Assembly: GCF_000312525.1 (NCBI RefSeq)
Contig: NZ_HE997452.1
Span: 290,519 to 354,518 of the forward strand
From: Bartonella florencae
Lineage (GTDB): Bacteria; Pseudomonadota; Alphaproteobacteria; Rhizobiales; Rhizobiaceae
Reading direction: 5' to 3'
DNA: 64,000 nt
The stretch's first letter is position 1; the number at the start of each line of letters is the position of its first letter. The notes under the pieces are model-generated. The model saw only the letters and a program-made list of their open reading frames with translations. It was not told where the DNA came from and ran no database searches. A program made the position numbers and the translations under genes. Of the stretch, positions 19,163 through 31,281 are shown piece after piece.

Positions 19163-20332
19163 ATGATTTTGGTTTCAACGCGCTATAAAGAGTTGGTATA
19201 CAAAGGAGAAATTAGTTTTGATCCAGCTCAATTGGCTTTAACGGAGCATCTTGATCATTTATTACAAGCAATTGCCGAGCAAAGTGTTGCACATCCTCTA
19301 GCATTTTGGCATTTTTTCAAAAGAAAAAAACAAACTTTTACGCGTGTTTCAAGACGAGGTGAGGGGGACAGTTCTTTTCAGGGGCTTTATATTTATGGTG
19401 AGGTAGGACGAGGCAAAACCATGTTGATGGATTTGTTTTTTTCTTGTTTGCCGCAAGAGCGTAAAAAGCGCGCGCATTTTAATGACTTTATGGCTGATAT
19501 ACATGAGCGTATTAATGTTTATCGTCAAGCTTCAACACACAAAAAAGCTGGAAAGGATAATCCTATTTTAGCCGTTGCAGAAGATCTTGCACGAGAAGCT
19601 AAAGTGCTTTGTTTTGATGAATTTACTGTAACAGATATTGCTGATGCCATGGTGCTTGGTCGTCTTGTCACGGCTTTATTTGAAAGAGGAGTTTTTTTTG
19701 TAGCAACTTCAAATGTTGCTCCTGATAACCTTTATTATAATGGTTTAAATCGAGAACTTTTTTTGCCTTTTATTCAAACTTTGAAAACACATGTTCACGT
19801 TATCAATCTTAATGCAAAAACGGATTATCGTCTTGAAAAATCAAATCTACAACATGTGTATGTAACGCCATTAGGAAAACAAGCCGATGAATACATGGAT
19901 CAAGCTTGGGTATTGGTGCTGCAAGGACAAAAGGAAACATCTGATGAGCTTTTTATAAAAGGACGTCTTATCCCTATTCCACGCGTTGGAGGGGACTGTG
20001 CTCGCTTTGATTATCGAGATTTATGTGCAAAACCTTTGGCAGCGGCTGAATATTTAGCATTAGGAGAGCGCTATCATACAATTTTTGTCGATAATGTACC
20101 GGTGATGGATGATGCATGTCGCAATGAAACGAAACGATTTATTTTACTTATTGATGTTCTTTATGAACGCCATATAAGATTGTTTATATCAGCAGCGGCA
20201 AAACTTGAAAATTTATATCAGGGGCATGCACAGACGTCTGAGACATTTGAATTTCAGAGAACACAATCACGTCTTTTCGAGATGCAAAGTCAAGATTATT
20301 TAAAGCTATGGGCAGAAAATTTTCTTAGTTAA
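19163..20332 (+). CDS. zapE: cell division ATPase ZapE (AFG1-like)
   Basis: This 389-residue AFG1/ZapE-family ATPase is linked in bacteria to FtsZ-ring stability. Walker A is YGEVGRGKTMLMDLFF and Walker B is VLCFDEFTVTDIADAM. The sensor-like ATSNVAPDNLYYNGLNR segment is typical. ATG at 19163 follows AAGGTG by 5-6 nt, while an upstream in-frame TTG (19145) lacks a ribosome site. It sits upstream of mdh as in other Rhizobiales, but with a 304-nt spacer, so mdh probably has its own promoter. Confidence 0.92.
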   Translation: MILVSTRYKELVYKGEISFDPAQLALTEHLDHLLQAIAEQSVAHPLAFWHFFKRKKQTFTRVSRRGEGDSSFQGLYIYGEVGRGKTMLMDLFFSCLPQERKKRAHFNDFMADIHERINVYRQASTHKKAGKDNPILAVAEDLAREAKVLCFDEFTVTDIADAMVLGRLVTALFERGVFFVATSNVAPDNLYYNGLNRELFLPFIQTLKTHVHVINLNAKTDYRLEKSNLQHVYVTPLGKQADEYMDQAWVLVLQGQKETSDELFIKGRLIPIPRVGGDCARFDYRDLCAKPLAAAEYLALGERYHTIFVDNVPVMDDACRNETKRFILLIDVLYERHIRLFISAAAKLENLYQGHAQTSETFEFQRTQSRLFEMQSQDYLKLWAENFLS

Positions 20333-21599
<1,267 letters not shown>

Positions 21600-21690
21600 A
21601 ATTAAGTGATTCTGTTCATGAAAACAGAGTATTAAAATATTTGGGGTTTGAAGGTTAATAAAGTAATCCATAAAAGAAAAGGACAAATGC

Positions 21691-22887
21691 ATGAATATCC
21701 ATGAGTATCAGGCCAAACGTCTGCTTCATGAATATGGAACACCAATTGCAAATGGTGTTGCTGTTTATTCTGTAGAGCAAGCTGAAAAATGGGCAAAAAA
21801 ATTGCCTGGACCACTCTATGTGGTTAAAAGTCAGATACACGCTGGTGGTCGTGGTAAGGGTAAGTTTAAAGAACTTGATCCTGAAGCAGAAGGTGGTGTT
21901 CGGCTTGCAAAATCTGTTGAAGAAGTTGTTGCAAATGTCCAAGAAATGCTTGGTAAAACTTTGGTAACCAAACAAACTGGTCCAGAAGGTAAGCAGGTCA
22001 ATCGTCTTTATATTGAAGATGGTGCCGATATCGAGCGCGAGCTTTATCTTTCAATTTTGGTTGATCGTAGCGTTGGTCAGGTCGCTTTTGTTGTTTCAAC
22101 AGAAGGGGGAATGGATATCGAAACAGTTGCTGAAGAAACACCAGAAAAAATATTAACTCTACCCATTGATTCTACACAAGGTGTTACTTCTGCTGATTGT
22201 AAAAGGCTTTGTGATGCATTGGAATTGCAAGATAGTGCGCGAGAAGACGGAGAAAAACTTTTTCCAATACTCTATAAGGTGTTTTGTGAAAAAGATATGA
22301 GTCTTCTTGAAATTAATCCGCTTATTGTGATGAAAGACGGTCATTTGCGCGTCCTTGATGCGAAAGTTTCTTTTGATAATAATGCTTTGTTTCGTCATCC
22401 AGATATTTTGGAATTGCGTGATACTTCAGAAGAAGATCCAAAAGAAATCGAAGCCTCAAAGCATGATCTTGCTTATGTTGCTCTTGAGGGCACAATTGGT
22501 TGTATGGTCAATGGTGCGGGTCTTGCGATGGCAACTATGGATATCATTAAGCTTTATGGAGCTGAACCGGCAAATTTTTTGGATGTTGGTGGTGGAGCAT
22601 CGAAAGAAAAAGTGACGGCTGCTTTTAAGATTATTACGGCTGATCCAAATGTTAAGGGCATTCTCGTCAATATTTTTGGTGGTATTATGCGTTGCGATGT
22701 CATTGCTGAGGGAGTGGTTGCTGCTGTTCGTGAAGTTGGTTTAAAGGTTCCTTTGGTTGTTCGTCTTGAAGGTACGAATGTTGAACAGGGTAAAGCAATT
22801 ATCAGTGATAGTGGTTTGAATGTTATTCCTGCGGATGATTTGGATGACGCTGCTCAAAAAATTGTAGCAGCCGTAAAAGGAGCTTAA
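21691..22887 (+). CDS. sucC: succinyl-CoA synthetase, beta subunit
   Basis: This 398-residue nucleotide-binding subunit makes ATP or GTP from succinyl-CoA together with Suc[20 protein letters not shown] and the ATP-grasp segment [12 protein letters not shown] are diagnostic. The C-terminal half has [17 protein letters not shown] and [14 protein letters not shown] good ribosome site (AAGGAC) precedes ATG. The stop is followed 3 nt later by the sucD ATG, which indicates coupling. Confidence 0.97.
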   Translation: MNIHEYQAKRLLHEYGTPIANGVAVYSVEQAEKWAKKLPGPLYVVKSQIHAGGRGKGKFKELDPEAEGGVRLAKSVEEVVANVQEMLGKTLVTKQTGPEGKQVNRLYIEDGADIERELYLSILVDRSVGQVAFVVSTEGGMDIETVAEETPEKILTLPIDSTQGVTSADCKRLCDALELQDSAREDGEKLFPILYKVFCEKDMSLLEINPLIVMKDGHLRVLDAKVSFDNNALFRHPDILELRDTSEEDPKEIEASKHDLAYVALEGTIGCMVNGAGLAMATMDIIKLYGAEPANFLDVGGGASKEKVTAAFKIITADPNVKGILVNIFGGIMRCDVIAEGVVAAVREVGLKVPLVVRLEGTNVEQGKAIISDSGLNVIPADDLDDAAQKIVAAVKGA

Positions 22888-22890
22888 GTG

Positions 22891-23793
22891 ATGTCAATTC
22901 TTGTGAATAAGGATACAAAAGTTCTGGTTCAAGGGCTTACAGGAAAAACAGGAACATTTCATACAGAACAAGCGCTTGCTTATCATGGCACGCAAATGGT
23001 TGGTGGTGTCAATCCTAAAAAAGGTGGTGAAACATGGGAGGGGTCAAAAGGTGAAACGCTTCCTATTTTTACCAGTGTTGCAGAAGGAAAGGAAAAGACA
23101 GGTGCGGATGCTTCCGTTATTTATGTTCCTCCTGCAGGGGCAGCAGCAGCTATTATAGAAGCTATTGATGCAGAGATCCGTTTGATTATCTGTATTACTG
23201 AAGGTATTCCTGTTATGGATATGGTAAGAGTAAAGGCGAGATTAGAAAATTCACAATCGCGCCTTATCGGTCCTAATTGTCCTGGTATCCTTACACCAAA
23301 TGAATGTAAAATTGGTATTATGCCTGGCTCTATTTTTAGAAAAGGCTCTGTCGGAGTTGTCTCGCGGTCGGGAACTTTAACCTATGAAGCAGTCTTTCAG
23401 ACAAGTCATGAAGGTCTTGGGCAGACAACAGCTATTGGTATTGGTGGTGATCCTGTTAAAGGTACTGAATTTATTGATGTGTTGGAAATGTTTTTAGCAG
23501 ATGATGAAACTCAATCTATTGTTATGATTGGTGAAATTGGTGGTTCTGCTGAAGAAGATGCGGCGCAGTTTCTTCGAGATGAGGCAAAGAAAGGTCATAA
23601 AAAACCAGTGGTTGGTTTTATTGCTGGGCGTACAGCACCTCCAGGGCGGACAATGGGGCATGCAGGTGCTGTTATCTCTGGTGGTAAAGGTGGAGCAGAA
23701 GATAAAATTGCTGCAATGGAGGCAGCAGGGATTCGGGTTTCGCCTTCGCCATCACAAATAGGCAAAACCTTGATTTCGGTTTTGAAAGGCTAA
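22891..23793 (+). CDS. sucD: succinyl-CoA synthetase, alpha subunit
   Basis: This 300-residue subunit binds CoA and carries the phosphohistidine. The N-terminus [19 protein letters not shown] and [19 protein letters not shown] are clear. The active-site histidine is in [23 protein letters not shown] at 22891 is preferred over the GTG at 22888 because AGGAG is better spaced. A 14-bp inverted repeat downstream separates it from sucA. Confidence 0.97.
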   Translation: MSILVNKDTKVLVQGLTGKTGTFHTEQALAYHGTQMVGGVNPKKGGETWEGSKGETLPIFTSVAEGKEKTGADASVIYVPPAGAAAAIIEAIDAEIRLIICITEGIPVMDMVRVKARLENSQSRLIGPNCPGILTPNECKIGIMPGSIFRKGSVGVVSRSGTLTYEAVFQTSHEGLGQTTAIGIGGDPVKGTEFIDVLEMFLADDETQSIVMIGEIGGSAEEDAAQFLRDEAKKGHKKPVVGFIAGRTAPPGRTMGHAGAVISGGKGGAEDKIAAMEAAGIRVSPSPSQIGKTLISVLKG

Positions 23794-23801
23794 AAGAAAA
23801 T

Positions 23802-23837
23802 TTCATCTGAATAAGAATATATCCTTATTCGGATGAA
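23802..23837 (+). promoter_or_regulatory. intercistronic hairpin between sucD and sucA
   Basis: TTCATCTGAATAAG (23802-23815) pairs with CTTATTCGGATGAA (23824-23837), a 14-bp stem with one G-U pair and an 8-nt loop. No T run follows, so it is more likely an mRNA stability or processing element, or a partial terminator, than a full stop. A smaller hairpin (ACGTTTG/CAAACGT) follows near 23881-23899. Confidence 0.5.
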
Positions 23838-23950
23838 GTATTGTATGTAAAAAGTTAAAGCTTTTTTGAATTTTCTGGTCTACGTTTGCTTTACAAACGT
23901 TTAAAGGTAGAAAAATATAAGGAGACGGAACAAATGTTCCGGAGAGACAT

Positions 23951-26900
23951 ATGGCAAGGCAGGACGAGATAAATAGTCTTTTTGCACAAACATCGTTTCT
24001 GTATGGTGGAAATGCGGATTATATAGATCAGCTTTATGCCGAATATGAAAAGGATCCCACCAGTGTAGATTCACAGTGGCGTACTTTTTTTGAAAATCTT
24101 CATGATAAAAAAGAGGATGTTCTCAGAAACGCTGAAGGGGCGACATGGCAACGTGACCATTGGCCGTTGAAAGCAAATGGTGAATTGGTTTCTGCTCTTG
24201 ATGGTGATTGGACTGTTCTTGAAAAACAGGTTGGAGATAAATTAAAGGAAAAGGCAGCAACAGATGCTGCGCAAAAAAAAGGGATAACTTCTAGCGAACA
24301 AGATGTTATTCGCGCGACTCGTGATTCTGTTCATGCTCTCATGATGATTCGTGCTTTTCGTGCACGGGGCCATCTTCGTGCAAAGCTTGATCCCCTTCAA
24401 CTGGCAGAAAAACTTGAGGACTACAAAGAACTTTCTCCAGAAGCTTACGGTTTTACTCCTGCTGATTATGAACGGCCCATTTTTATTGATAATGTTTTAG
24501 GGTTGGAGTACGCCACTATTCCGCAAATGCTTGAAATTCTCAATCGTACCTATTGTTCAACAATTGGTGTGGAATATATGCATATTTCTGATCCTGCTCA
24601 AAAAGCGTGGCTTCAAGAACGTATTGAAGGACCAAATAAGCAGATTGCTTTCACACAGAATGGCAAGAAAGCTATCCTTAACAAGCTTATTGAGGCAGAA
24701 GGGTTTGAGCAGTTTTTAGATACAAAATATAAAGGAACAAAGCGTTTTGGACTTGATGGTGGTGAAGCGCTGATTCCTGCTCTTGAACAAATTATTAAAT
24801 GCGGTAGTGCTTTGGGAGTGCAGGAAATTGTTTTAGGAATGGCACATCGTGGTCGTTTAAATGTTCTTTCACAAGTTCTTGCAAAACCACATCGGGCTAT
24901 TTTTCATGAATTTAAAGGCGGGTCTTATAAGCCTGATGATGTAGAGGGATCGGGTGATGTCAAATATCATTTGGGAACTTCAGCGGATCTTGAGTTTGAT
25001 GGTAAAAAAGTTCATTTGTCGCTTTTAGCCAATCCATCTCATCTTGAGATTGTTGATCCGGTGGTGATTGGAAAGGCGCGTGCTAAACAAAATCAATTTT
25101 TGGGTCGTATGCATGTTGACGATCTCCCGTTGAATGAGCGTTCAAAGGTCTTGCCATTGCTTATTCATGGTGATGCTGCTTTTGCAGGGCAGGGCGTTAT
25201 TCAGGAAACTTTTGGCCTTTCCGGTCTTAAAGGTTACAACGTTGCTGGTTCTGTCCATGTGATTATTAATAATCAGATTGGTTTTACAACGGATCCACGT
25301 TTTTCGCGCTCTTCACCTTATCCGTCAGATGTAGCAAAAATGATCGATGCACCTATTTTCCATGTGAATGCTGATGATCCTGAGGCGGTGGTCTTTGTTG
25401 CAAAAGTAGCGACAGAATTTCGTCAAATTTTCCATAAGCCGGTAGTAATTGATATGTTCTGTTATCGTCGTTATGGGCATAATGAAGGTGATGAACCTTC
25501 CTTCACACAGCCACTTATGTACAAAGCTATCCGTAATCACAAAACAACCCTTCAGCTTTATGGCAACCAGTTGGTGGCGGAAGGGGTGGTTACTGTAGAA
25601 GAGATTGAACAACAAAAAAAGCTCTGGCGTGATAAACTTGAAGCTGAGCTTGAAGCGAGTGCTTCTTATAAGCCTAATAAGGCTGATTGGCTCGATGGGA
25701 GCTGGACAGGGCTTAAAGCTTCTACGAGTACCGATGAGCAACAGTGTGGGATGACGGGTGTTGAATTAAAAACCTTAAATGAAATTGGTAAGAAACTTGT
25801 CGAGATTCCAGCCGATTTTCATGTTCATAAAACGATACAGCGTTTTTTAAGCAACCGTGCTAAAATCTTTGAAACCGGTGAGGGCGTTGATTGGGCAACC
25901 GCTGAAGCTTTAGCTTTTGGGTCGCTTTGCTTAGAAGGGGCACCTGTTCGTCTTTCCGGTGAGGATGTTGAACGGGGAACTTTTTCACAACGTCATTCGG
26001 TTCTTTACGATCAAGAAAATGAAGCCCGTTATATCCCATTAAATAATTTGCAAAAGGGACAGGCGCTTTATGAGGTTGTTAATTCTATGCTTTCTGAGGA
26101 GGCGGTTCTTGGTTTTGAATATGGATATTCTCTTGCTGAACCACGGGGATTAACACTTTGGGAAGCACAATTTGGTGATTTTTCTAATGGTGCACAAGTC
26201 ATTTTTGATCAATTTATTTCATCTGCTGAACGTAAATGGCTTCGTATGTCTGGTCTTGTCTGTTTGTTGCCTCATGGTTTTGAAGGACAGGGACCAGAAC
26301 ATTCTTCAGCGCGTTTAGAACGTTTTCTTCAACTTTGTGCAGAAGATAATATGCAGGTTGCTAATTGTACAACGCCTGCAAATTATTTTCATATTTTGCG
26401 CCGGCAGATTAAACGTGACTTCCGTAAACCATTGATCATAATGACGCCAAAATCACTTTTGCGTCATAAGAGAGCTGTTTCTTTTCTCAGTGAAATGGAA
26501 CCAGAAACGAATTTTCACCGTTTGTTGCTTGATGATGCAGAACGACTCAAAGATTCTGTCATTAAATTGCAAAAAGACAATAAAATTCGTCGTATCGTTC
26601 TTTGTACAGGAAAAGTTTATTACGATCTTTATGAAGAACGTGAAAAAAGGGGTTTTGATGATGTTTATTTGCTTCGTGTTGAACAGCTATATCCTTTTCC
26701 TGCAAAAGCTTTAGTGGATGTGTTATCTCGCTTTTTGCAAGCAGAAGTTGTTTGGTGCCAAGAGGAACCAAAGAACATGGGGGCTTGGTCATTTATTGAG
26801 CCTTATTTAGAATGGGTTTTGACACATATTAGTGCGCAATATTCACGGGCACGTTATGCTGGACGTCCTGCTAGTGCATCACCAGCCTCTGGGTTGATGG

Positions 26901-26953
26901 TGAAACATCTTGAACAGCTTGCTGCGTTTCTTGAAGACGCATTAGGCTCTTAA
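23951..26953 (+). CDS. sucA: 2-oxoglutarate dehydrogenase E1 component
   Basis: This 1000-residue thiamine-diphosphate enzyme decarboxylates 2-oxoglutarate and passes succinyl to the SucB lipoyl arm. The N-terminus has the E2-binding [14 protein letters not shown] segment. The E1 core shows [15 protein letters not shown], the ThDP motif around [10 protein letters not shown] and NNQIGFTT, and [12 protein letters not shown]. The C-terminus has [20 protein letters not shown]. The length is normal. GGAGAG precedes the start. Confidence 0.97.
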   Translation: MARQDEINSLFAQTSFLYGGNADYIDQLYAEYEKDPTSVDSQWRTFFENLHDKKEDVLRNAEGATWQRDHWPLKANGELVSALDGDWTVLEKQVGDKLKEKAATDAAQKKGITSSEQDVIRATRDSVHALMMIRAFRARGHLRAKLDPLQLAEKLEDYKELSPEAYGFTPADYERPIFIDNVLGLEYATIPQMLEILNRTYCSTIGVEYMHISDPAQKAWLQERIEGPNKQIAFTQNGKKAILNKLIEAEGFEQFLDTKYKGTKRFGLDGGEALIPALEQIIKCGSALGVQEIVLGMAHRGRLNVLSQVLAKPHRAIFHEFKGGSYKPDDVEGSGDVKYHLGTSADLEFDGKKVHLSLLANPSHLEIVDPVVIGKARAKQNQFLGRMHVDDLPLNERSKVLPLLIHGDAAFAGQGVIQETFGLSGLKGYNVAGSVHVIINNQIGFTTDPRFSRSSPYPSDVAKMIDAPIFHVNADDPEAVVFVAKVATEFRQIFHKPVVIDMFCYRRYGHNEGDEPSFTQPLMYKAIRNHKTTLQLYGNQLVAEGVVTVEEIEQQKKLWRDKLEAELEASASYKPNKADWLDGSWTGLKASTSTDEQQCGMTGVELKTLNEIGKKLVEIPADFHVHKTIQRFLSNRAKIFETGEGVDWATAEALAFGSLCLEGAPVRLSGEDVERGTFSQRHSVLYDQENEARYIPLNNLQKGQALYEVVNSMLSEEAVLGFEYGYSLAEPRGLTLWEAQFGDFSNGAQVIFDQFISSAERKWLRMSGLVCLLPHGFEGQGPEHSSARLERFLQLCAEDNMQVANCTTPANYFHILRRQIKRDFRKPLIIMTPKSLLRHKRAVSFLSEMEPETNFHRLLLDDAERLKDSVIKLQKDNKIRRIVLCTGKVYYDLYEEREKRGFDDVYLLRVEQLYPFPAKALVDVLSRFLQAEVVWCQEEPKNMGAWSFIEPYLEWVLTHISAQYSRARYAGRPASASPASGLMVKHLEQLAAFLEDALGS

Positions 26954-26985
26954 TTTATGACTACTCTGATCTATGGAAAAATATT

Positions 26986-28203
26986 ATGACTACTGAAATT
27001 CGTGTTCCTACTTTGGGCGAATCGGTTACCGAAGCGACTGTTGGTAAATGGTTTAAAAAACTTGGCGAAACTGTTGCTATGGATGAACCTTTGGTTGAAT
27101 TAGAAACTGATAAGGTAACAGTTGAGGTTCCTTCACCTGTTGCAGGGAAGTTATCTGAAATCATTGCAAAGGAAGGCGATACAGTTGAAGTGAATGCGCT
27201 TTTGGGGGCGGTTGAAGCAGGAGCCGCTGGTGTTTCTCAATCATTTTCGCCTGCTGCTACACCTCTTCCTGCGGCTAAATCTGCGGTGGAGCAGTCTTCT
27301 TCCAGTGCTACAATGCCTCCTGCGCCTTCAGCAGCAAAAATGATGGCAGAAAATAATATTGCAAAAACTGATGTTTCTGGTTCTGGAAAGCGTGGGCAAA
27401 TTCTTAAAGAAGATGTTCTTGGAGTTTTAGAAAAGGGAACAAAGACTCCTTCTTCTGCTCCTGCGGTTTCTAAATCCAGCTCTTCGGTTGCTTCTGTTCA
27501 GGAAATACACGAAGAGCGCGTTCGTATGACAAAATTACGTCAAACAATTGCTCGTCGTCTTAAAGATGCCCAGAATACGGCGGCAATTTTAACCACATTT
27601 AATGAGGTTGATATGTCCGCGGTGATGGATTTGCGTAAGCGTTATAAAGATGTTTTTGAAAAAAAACATGGTGTTAAGCTTGGTTTTATGGGATTTTTTA
27701 CCAAGGCTGTTTGTCATGCATTAAAGGAACTTCCTGCTGTTAATGCAGAAATTGATGGGACAGATATTATTTACAAAAACTATGTTAATGCAGGAATTGC
27801 TGTTGGAACGGATAAAGGACTTGTTGTTCCTGTCGTGCGTAATGCTGATCATATGTCATTTGCAGAAATTGAAAAAGAGATTGGTCGTTTGGGACGTCTT
27901 GCACGTGATGGGAAATTAGCTGTTTCTGACATGCAGGGTGGAACTTTTACCATTACAAATGGGGGGGTTTATGGATCGTTAATGTCGACGCCAATTTTGA
28001 ATGCACCACAGTCTGGTATTTTGGGAATGCATGCGATTAAAGAGCGGGCAATGGTTGTGGATGGGCAAATTGTAATTCGTCCTATGATGTATCTGGCACT
28101 TTCTTATGATCATCGTATTGTAGATGGTCAAGAAGCTGTGACTTTCCTTGTGCGTGTTAAGGAAAGTTTAGAAGATCCGGAACGCCTTGTTCTTGACTTG
28201 TAA
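26986..28203 (+). CDS. sucB: dihydrolipoamide succinyltransferase E2
   Basis: The 405-residue core of the 2-oxoglutarate dehydrogenase complex. The single N-terminal lipoyl domain has [11 protein letters not shown] with the modified lysine. An Ala/Ser/Pro-rich linker follows, then the subunit-binding domain ([10 protein letters not shown] to [10 protein letters not shown]). The C-terminal catalytic domain ends with [12 protein letters not shown], which holds the active-site histidine and aspartate. It lies 32 nt after sucA and 32 nt before lpd. Confidence 0.97.
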   Translation: MTTEIRVPTLGESVTEATVGKWFKKLGETVAMDEPLVELETDKVTVEVPSPVAGKLSEIIAKEGDTVEVNALLGAVEAGAAGVSQSFSPAATPLPAAKSAVEQSSSSATMPPAPSAAKMMAENNIAKTDVSGSGKRGQILKEDVLGVLEKGTKTPSSAPAVSKSSSSVASVQEIHEERVRMTKLRQTIARRLKDAQNTAAILTTFNEVDMSAVMDLRKRYKDVFEKKHGVKLGFMGFFTKAVCHALKELPAVNAEIDGTDIIYKNYVNAGIAVGTDKGLVVPVVRNADHMSFAEIEKEIGRLGRLARDGKLAVSDMQGGTFTITNGGVYGSLMSTPILNAPQSGILGMHAIKERAMVVDGQIVIRPMMYLALSYDHRIVDGQEAVTFLVRVKESLEDPERLVLDL

Positions 28204-28235
28204 AAGTACAATTTTCAGGAGGAAAGGAAAAACGG

Positions 28236-29642
28236 ATGTCTTATGATGTAGTTGTGATTGGAGCAGGACCAGGTGGTTATGTTGCGGCAATAAAGGCGGC
28301 GCAATTGGGGCTAAAAACAGCAATTATTGAAAAACGTGTGGCGTTGGGAGGGACGTGCCTTAATGTTGGCTGTATTCCTTCTAAAGCGTTGTTGCATGCA
28401 TCAGAAGTGTTTGCCGAAACACAACATGGTTTTGAAACACTTGGTATTTCTATTGCAAAATCTAAGCTTAATCTTGAACAAATGATGGCACATAAAAAAG
28501 CTGTTGTGACAGCAAATACAAGCGGTGTCTCTTTTTTGATGAAAAAAAATAAAGTTGACACTTTTTTTGGTACAGCCAAAATTTTAAGCGCAGGTCATTT
28601 GGAAGTTATTATGCGGGATGGTCGCACACAAAAAATTGAAACAAAAAATATTATTATTGCTACTGGATCAGAGAGTTCAGGCATTCCTGGTCTCAATGTT
28701 GAAATTGATGAAAAGGTTGTTGTCTCTTCTACGGGAGCTCTGTCCTTTGAAAAAGTGCCAACGCGTATGATTGTTGTTGGAGCCGGTGTTATCGGTTCAG
28801 AGCTTGGTTCGGTTTGGAGCCGTTTGGGGGCTAAGGTGACCATTATTGAATATCTTAATAAAGTTTTAGGATCAATGGATGGTGAGGTTTCACGGCAGTT
28901 TCAAAAAATCATGGAAAAGCAGGGAATTGAATATAAAACTGGTGCAAAAGTCACAGCTATTACGCAATCTGGTTCAATGGCTAAGGTTAGTTTTGAAGCG
29001 GTCAAAGGTGGTGAATCTGAAACTTTAGAGGCTGATGTTGTGCTTATTGCTACTGGACGTTCTCCATATACGGAAGGTCTTGGTTTGAGCGAGGTTGGTG
29101 TTCAAGTAGATGAGCGCGGCTTTGTTGTGACCGATGCAAAGTGGCAGACAAATATTCCGGGAATTTATGCGATTGGTGATGTTGTTAAAGGACCAATGTT
29201 GGCACATAAAGCAGAGGAAGAAGGCGTTGCTGTAGCAGAAATTTTGGCTGGTCAAAGAGGACATGTTAATTTTGATGTGATTCCTAGCGTTGTTTATACT
29301 CAGCCGGAAATTGCTAGTGTAGGAAAAACAGAAGAAGAGCTTAAAGCTGCTGGTATTGAATATAATGTTGGTAAGTTTCCTTTCATGGCAAATGGTCGTG
29401 CACGTGCTATGCAAAGGAGTGATGGCTTTGTTAAAATTCTTGCTGATAAAAAAACAGATCGGGTTTTAGGGGGACATATCCTTGGATTTGGTGCTGGCGA
29501 AATGATCCATGAAATTGCAGTCTTAATGGAATTTGGTGGTTCATCAGAAGATTTGGGGCGTTGTTGCCATGCGCATCCTACCTTATCAGAAGCTGTGCGT
29601 GAAGCAGCTTTAGCAACATTTGCTAAACCACTTCATATCTAA
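28236..29642 (+). CDS. lpd: dihydrolipoyl dehydrogenase E3
   Basis: This 468-residue flavoprotein reoxidises the lipoyl groups of the 2-oxoglutarate dehydrogenase complex. The FAD motif is VVIGAGPGGYVAAIKAAQLG, and the redox disulfide is GGTCLNVGCIPSKALLH. The NAD motif is VVGAGVIGSELGSVW, and the interface histidine-glutamate is in CHAHPTLSEAVREA. A strong Shine-Dalgarno AGGAGGAAAGG precedes the start. A terminator lies about 80 nt downstream. Confidence 0.97.
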   Translation: MSYDVVVIGAGPGGYVAAIKAAQLGLKTAIIEKRVALGGTCLNVGCIPSKALLHASEVFAETQHGFETLGISIAKSKLNLEQMMAHKKAVVTANTSGVSFLMKKNKVDTFFGTAKILSAGHLEVIMRDGRTQKIETKNIIIATGSESSGIPGLNVEIDEKVVVSSTGALSFEKVPTRMIVVGAGVIGSELGSVWSRLGAKVTIIEYLNKVLGSMDGEVSRQFQKIMEKQGIEYKTGAKVTAITQSGSMAKVSFEAVKGGESETLEADVVLIATGRSPYTEGLGLSEVGVQVDERGFVVTDAKWQTNIPGIYAIGDVVKGPMLAHKAEEEGVAVAEILAGQRGHVNFDVIPSVVYTQPEIASVGKTEEELKAAGIEYNVGKFPFMANGRARAMQRSDGFVKILADKKTDRVLGGHILGFGAGEMIHEIAVLMEFGGSSEDLGRCCHAHPTLSEAVREAALATFAKPLHI

Positions 29643-29725
29643 ATGGGCTTTGAATATTTGATGATGTTTCTTGGAAAAGCCTAAAAGATAGTTTATTGGC
29701 TACTTCATAAGTTGCATGTTTTCGG

Positions 29726-29753
29726 AAAAACCGCTCTTTCAAGAGCGGTTTTT
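29726..29753 (+). terminator. intrinsic terminator after the suc-lpd operon
   Basis: A perfect 13-bp stem, AAAAACCGCTCTT (29726-29738) with AAGAGCGGTTTTT (29741-29753), has a 2-nt loop flanked by A and T runs. It can stop transcription from both sides, but it lies far from the end of the convergent minus-strand gene. Confidence 0.85.
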
Positions 29754-29984
29754 CTATATTTTTCTTTATATATCAGAAAAGTTTTCTCAGTGTGCCAATC
29801 TATAAGTAAAATACAGAGTGCTATTTCTCACATAGCCTCTACAAAGCAATTTTATTTCTCAATATTTCTTTTAACTATAGATTGCTCTATTTTTTGATGC
29901 AAAAGCGAACCTCAAAAGTTTTTACCATACACAAAAGGGCTTTATTAGCGTTAAAGGAAAACAATATATGGCTCTATAGGTCAA

Positions 29985-31223
29985 TTAAAATTGCAATTTT
30001 CTCTCTTCTTTTTGTTCTTTTATACAGGTGGAAAGACCCATATGGTCGAGATATTTGAGAAAGGGTTGTGGTGGTAATTCTTCTACATTGACCATGGTTT
30101 TAACATCCCATTCACCGGAGGCAATAAGGAGAGCTGCTGCTGCTGCTGGTACGCCGGCTGTATAGGAAATGCCTTGTGCTCCAGTTTCGTTAAAAGCTTG
30201 TTTATGATCGGCTATATTATAGATAAAAATTTCTCTTAGCTTTCCCTCTTTTTCTCCTTTAATAAGATCTCCAATACAAGTTTTTCCTGTATAGTCTGGT
30301 GCTAGAGAAGCTGGATCGGGTAAGACAGCTTTCACAACTTTTAAAGGAATGACTTCTTGACCTTCTGCTGTTTTTACAGGCTGTTCAGATAAGAGTCCGA
30401 GATTTTTCAAAACGGTAAAAACAGTGATGTAATGTTCACTAAATCCCATCCAAAAACGGACATTTTGAACATCAAAATTTTTGGATAAGGAATGAATTTC
30501 ATCATGTCCTGTCATATAAGCTTTTTGTTTTCCAACAACTGGGAGATCCCATTCATGGCTGATTTCAAACATTTTATTGGAAACCCATTTTTTATTTTGC
30601 CAAGACCATACTTGTCCCGTAAATTCACGAAAGTTAATTTCTGGATCAAAATTCGTGGCAAACCAACGTCCATGACTTCCGGCATTAATGTCAATAATAT
30701 CAATATCGGTGATCTTATCAAAATAACATTCACGCGCGAATGCTGCATAAGCATTCACGACACCTGGATCAAATCCTGCACCTAATATCGCGGTGATACC
30801 AGCTTGTTCGCATTCTTTACGACGAGGCCATTCATAATTGCCATACCAAGGTGGTGTTTCACAAATTTTAAGGGGGTCTTCGTGAATTGCAGTATCGATA
30901 TAAGCGCACTTTGTTTCGATACAAGCTGAAAGAACGGACATATTAAGAAAGGCTGAGCCAACATTGATGACAATTTCGCATTTGGTTTTTTGGATGAGTT
31001 TTACAGTCTCTTTTACATTCATTGCATTGAGTGCATGACTTTTAAGAACACCTTGTTCTTTCATAGAATTTTTTTCTTTAATGGAAGCAATAATGGCTTC
31101 ACATTTTTTGACTGTTCGTGAAGCAATATGAATTTCACCGAAAATATCATTGTTTTGAGCGCATTTATGCGCAACAACTTGTGCAACACCTCCAGCACCA
31201 ATAATGAGAACATTTTTCTTCAT
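29985..31223 (-). CDS. carboxy(nor)spermidine dehydrogenase, saccharopine-dehydrogenase family
   Basis: The 412-residue protein has an N-terminal Rossmann motif VLIIGAGGVAQVVAHKCAQN and the overall fold of Lys1/Lys9-like saccharopine dehydrogenases. Its pairing with nspC upstream on the same strand argues for carboxyspermidine dehydrogenase, which condenses putrescine with aspartate semialdehyde and reduces the product, rather than lysine metabolism. GILGAGFDPG-like AILGAGFDPGVVNAYAAFA and the substrate segment NFREFTGQVWSW are present. The sequence looks intact. The assignment rests on gene context. Confidence 0.85.
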   Translation of the reverse strand: MKKNVLIIGAGGVAQVVAHKCAQNNDIFGEIHIASRTVKKCEAIIASIKEKNSMKEQGVLKSHALNAMNVKETVKLIQKTKCEIVINVGSAFLNMSVLSACIETKCAYIDTAIHEDPLKICETPPWYGNYEWPRRKECEQAGITAILGAGFDPGVVNAYAAFARECYFDKITDIDIIDINAGSHGRWFATNFDPEINFREFTGQVWSWQNKKWVSNKMFEISHEWDLPVVGKQKAYMTGHDEIHSLSKNFDVQNVRFWMGFSEHYITVFTVLKNLGLLSEQPVKTAEGQEVIPLKVVKAVLPDPASLAPDYTGKTCIGDLIKGEKEGKLREIFIYNIADHKQAFNETGAQGISYTAGVPAAAAALLIASGEWDVKTMVNVEELPPQPFLKYLDHMGLSTCIKEQKEERKLQF

Positions 31224-31281
31224 CGTAGGGTTATCTCCTTTTCAATACTGTTTGTTGTATGATGGTTTTTAATGGTTATTT

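Noticed and set aside
25325-25741. Minus-strand 138-codon frame opposite sucA
   Set aside because: It is antisense to the conserved E1 core, with no independent support.
29025-29414. Minus-strand 129-codon frame opposite lpd
   Set aside because: It lies entirely within the well-conserved lpd coding sequence and has a Cys/Asn/Ser-rich composition typical of antisense frames.
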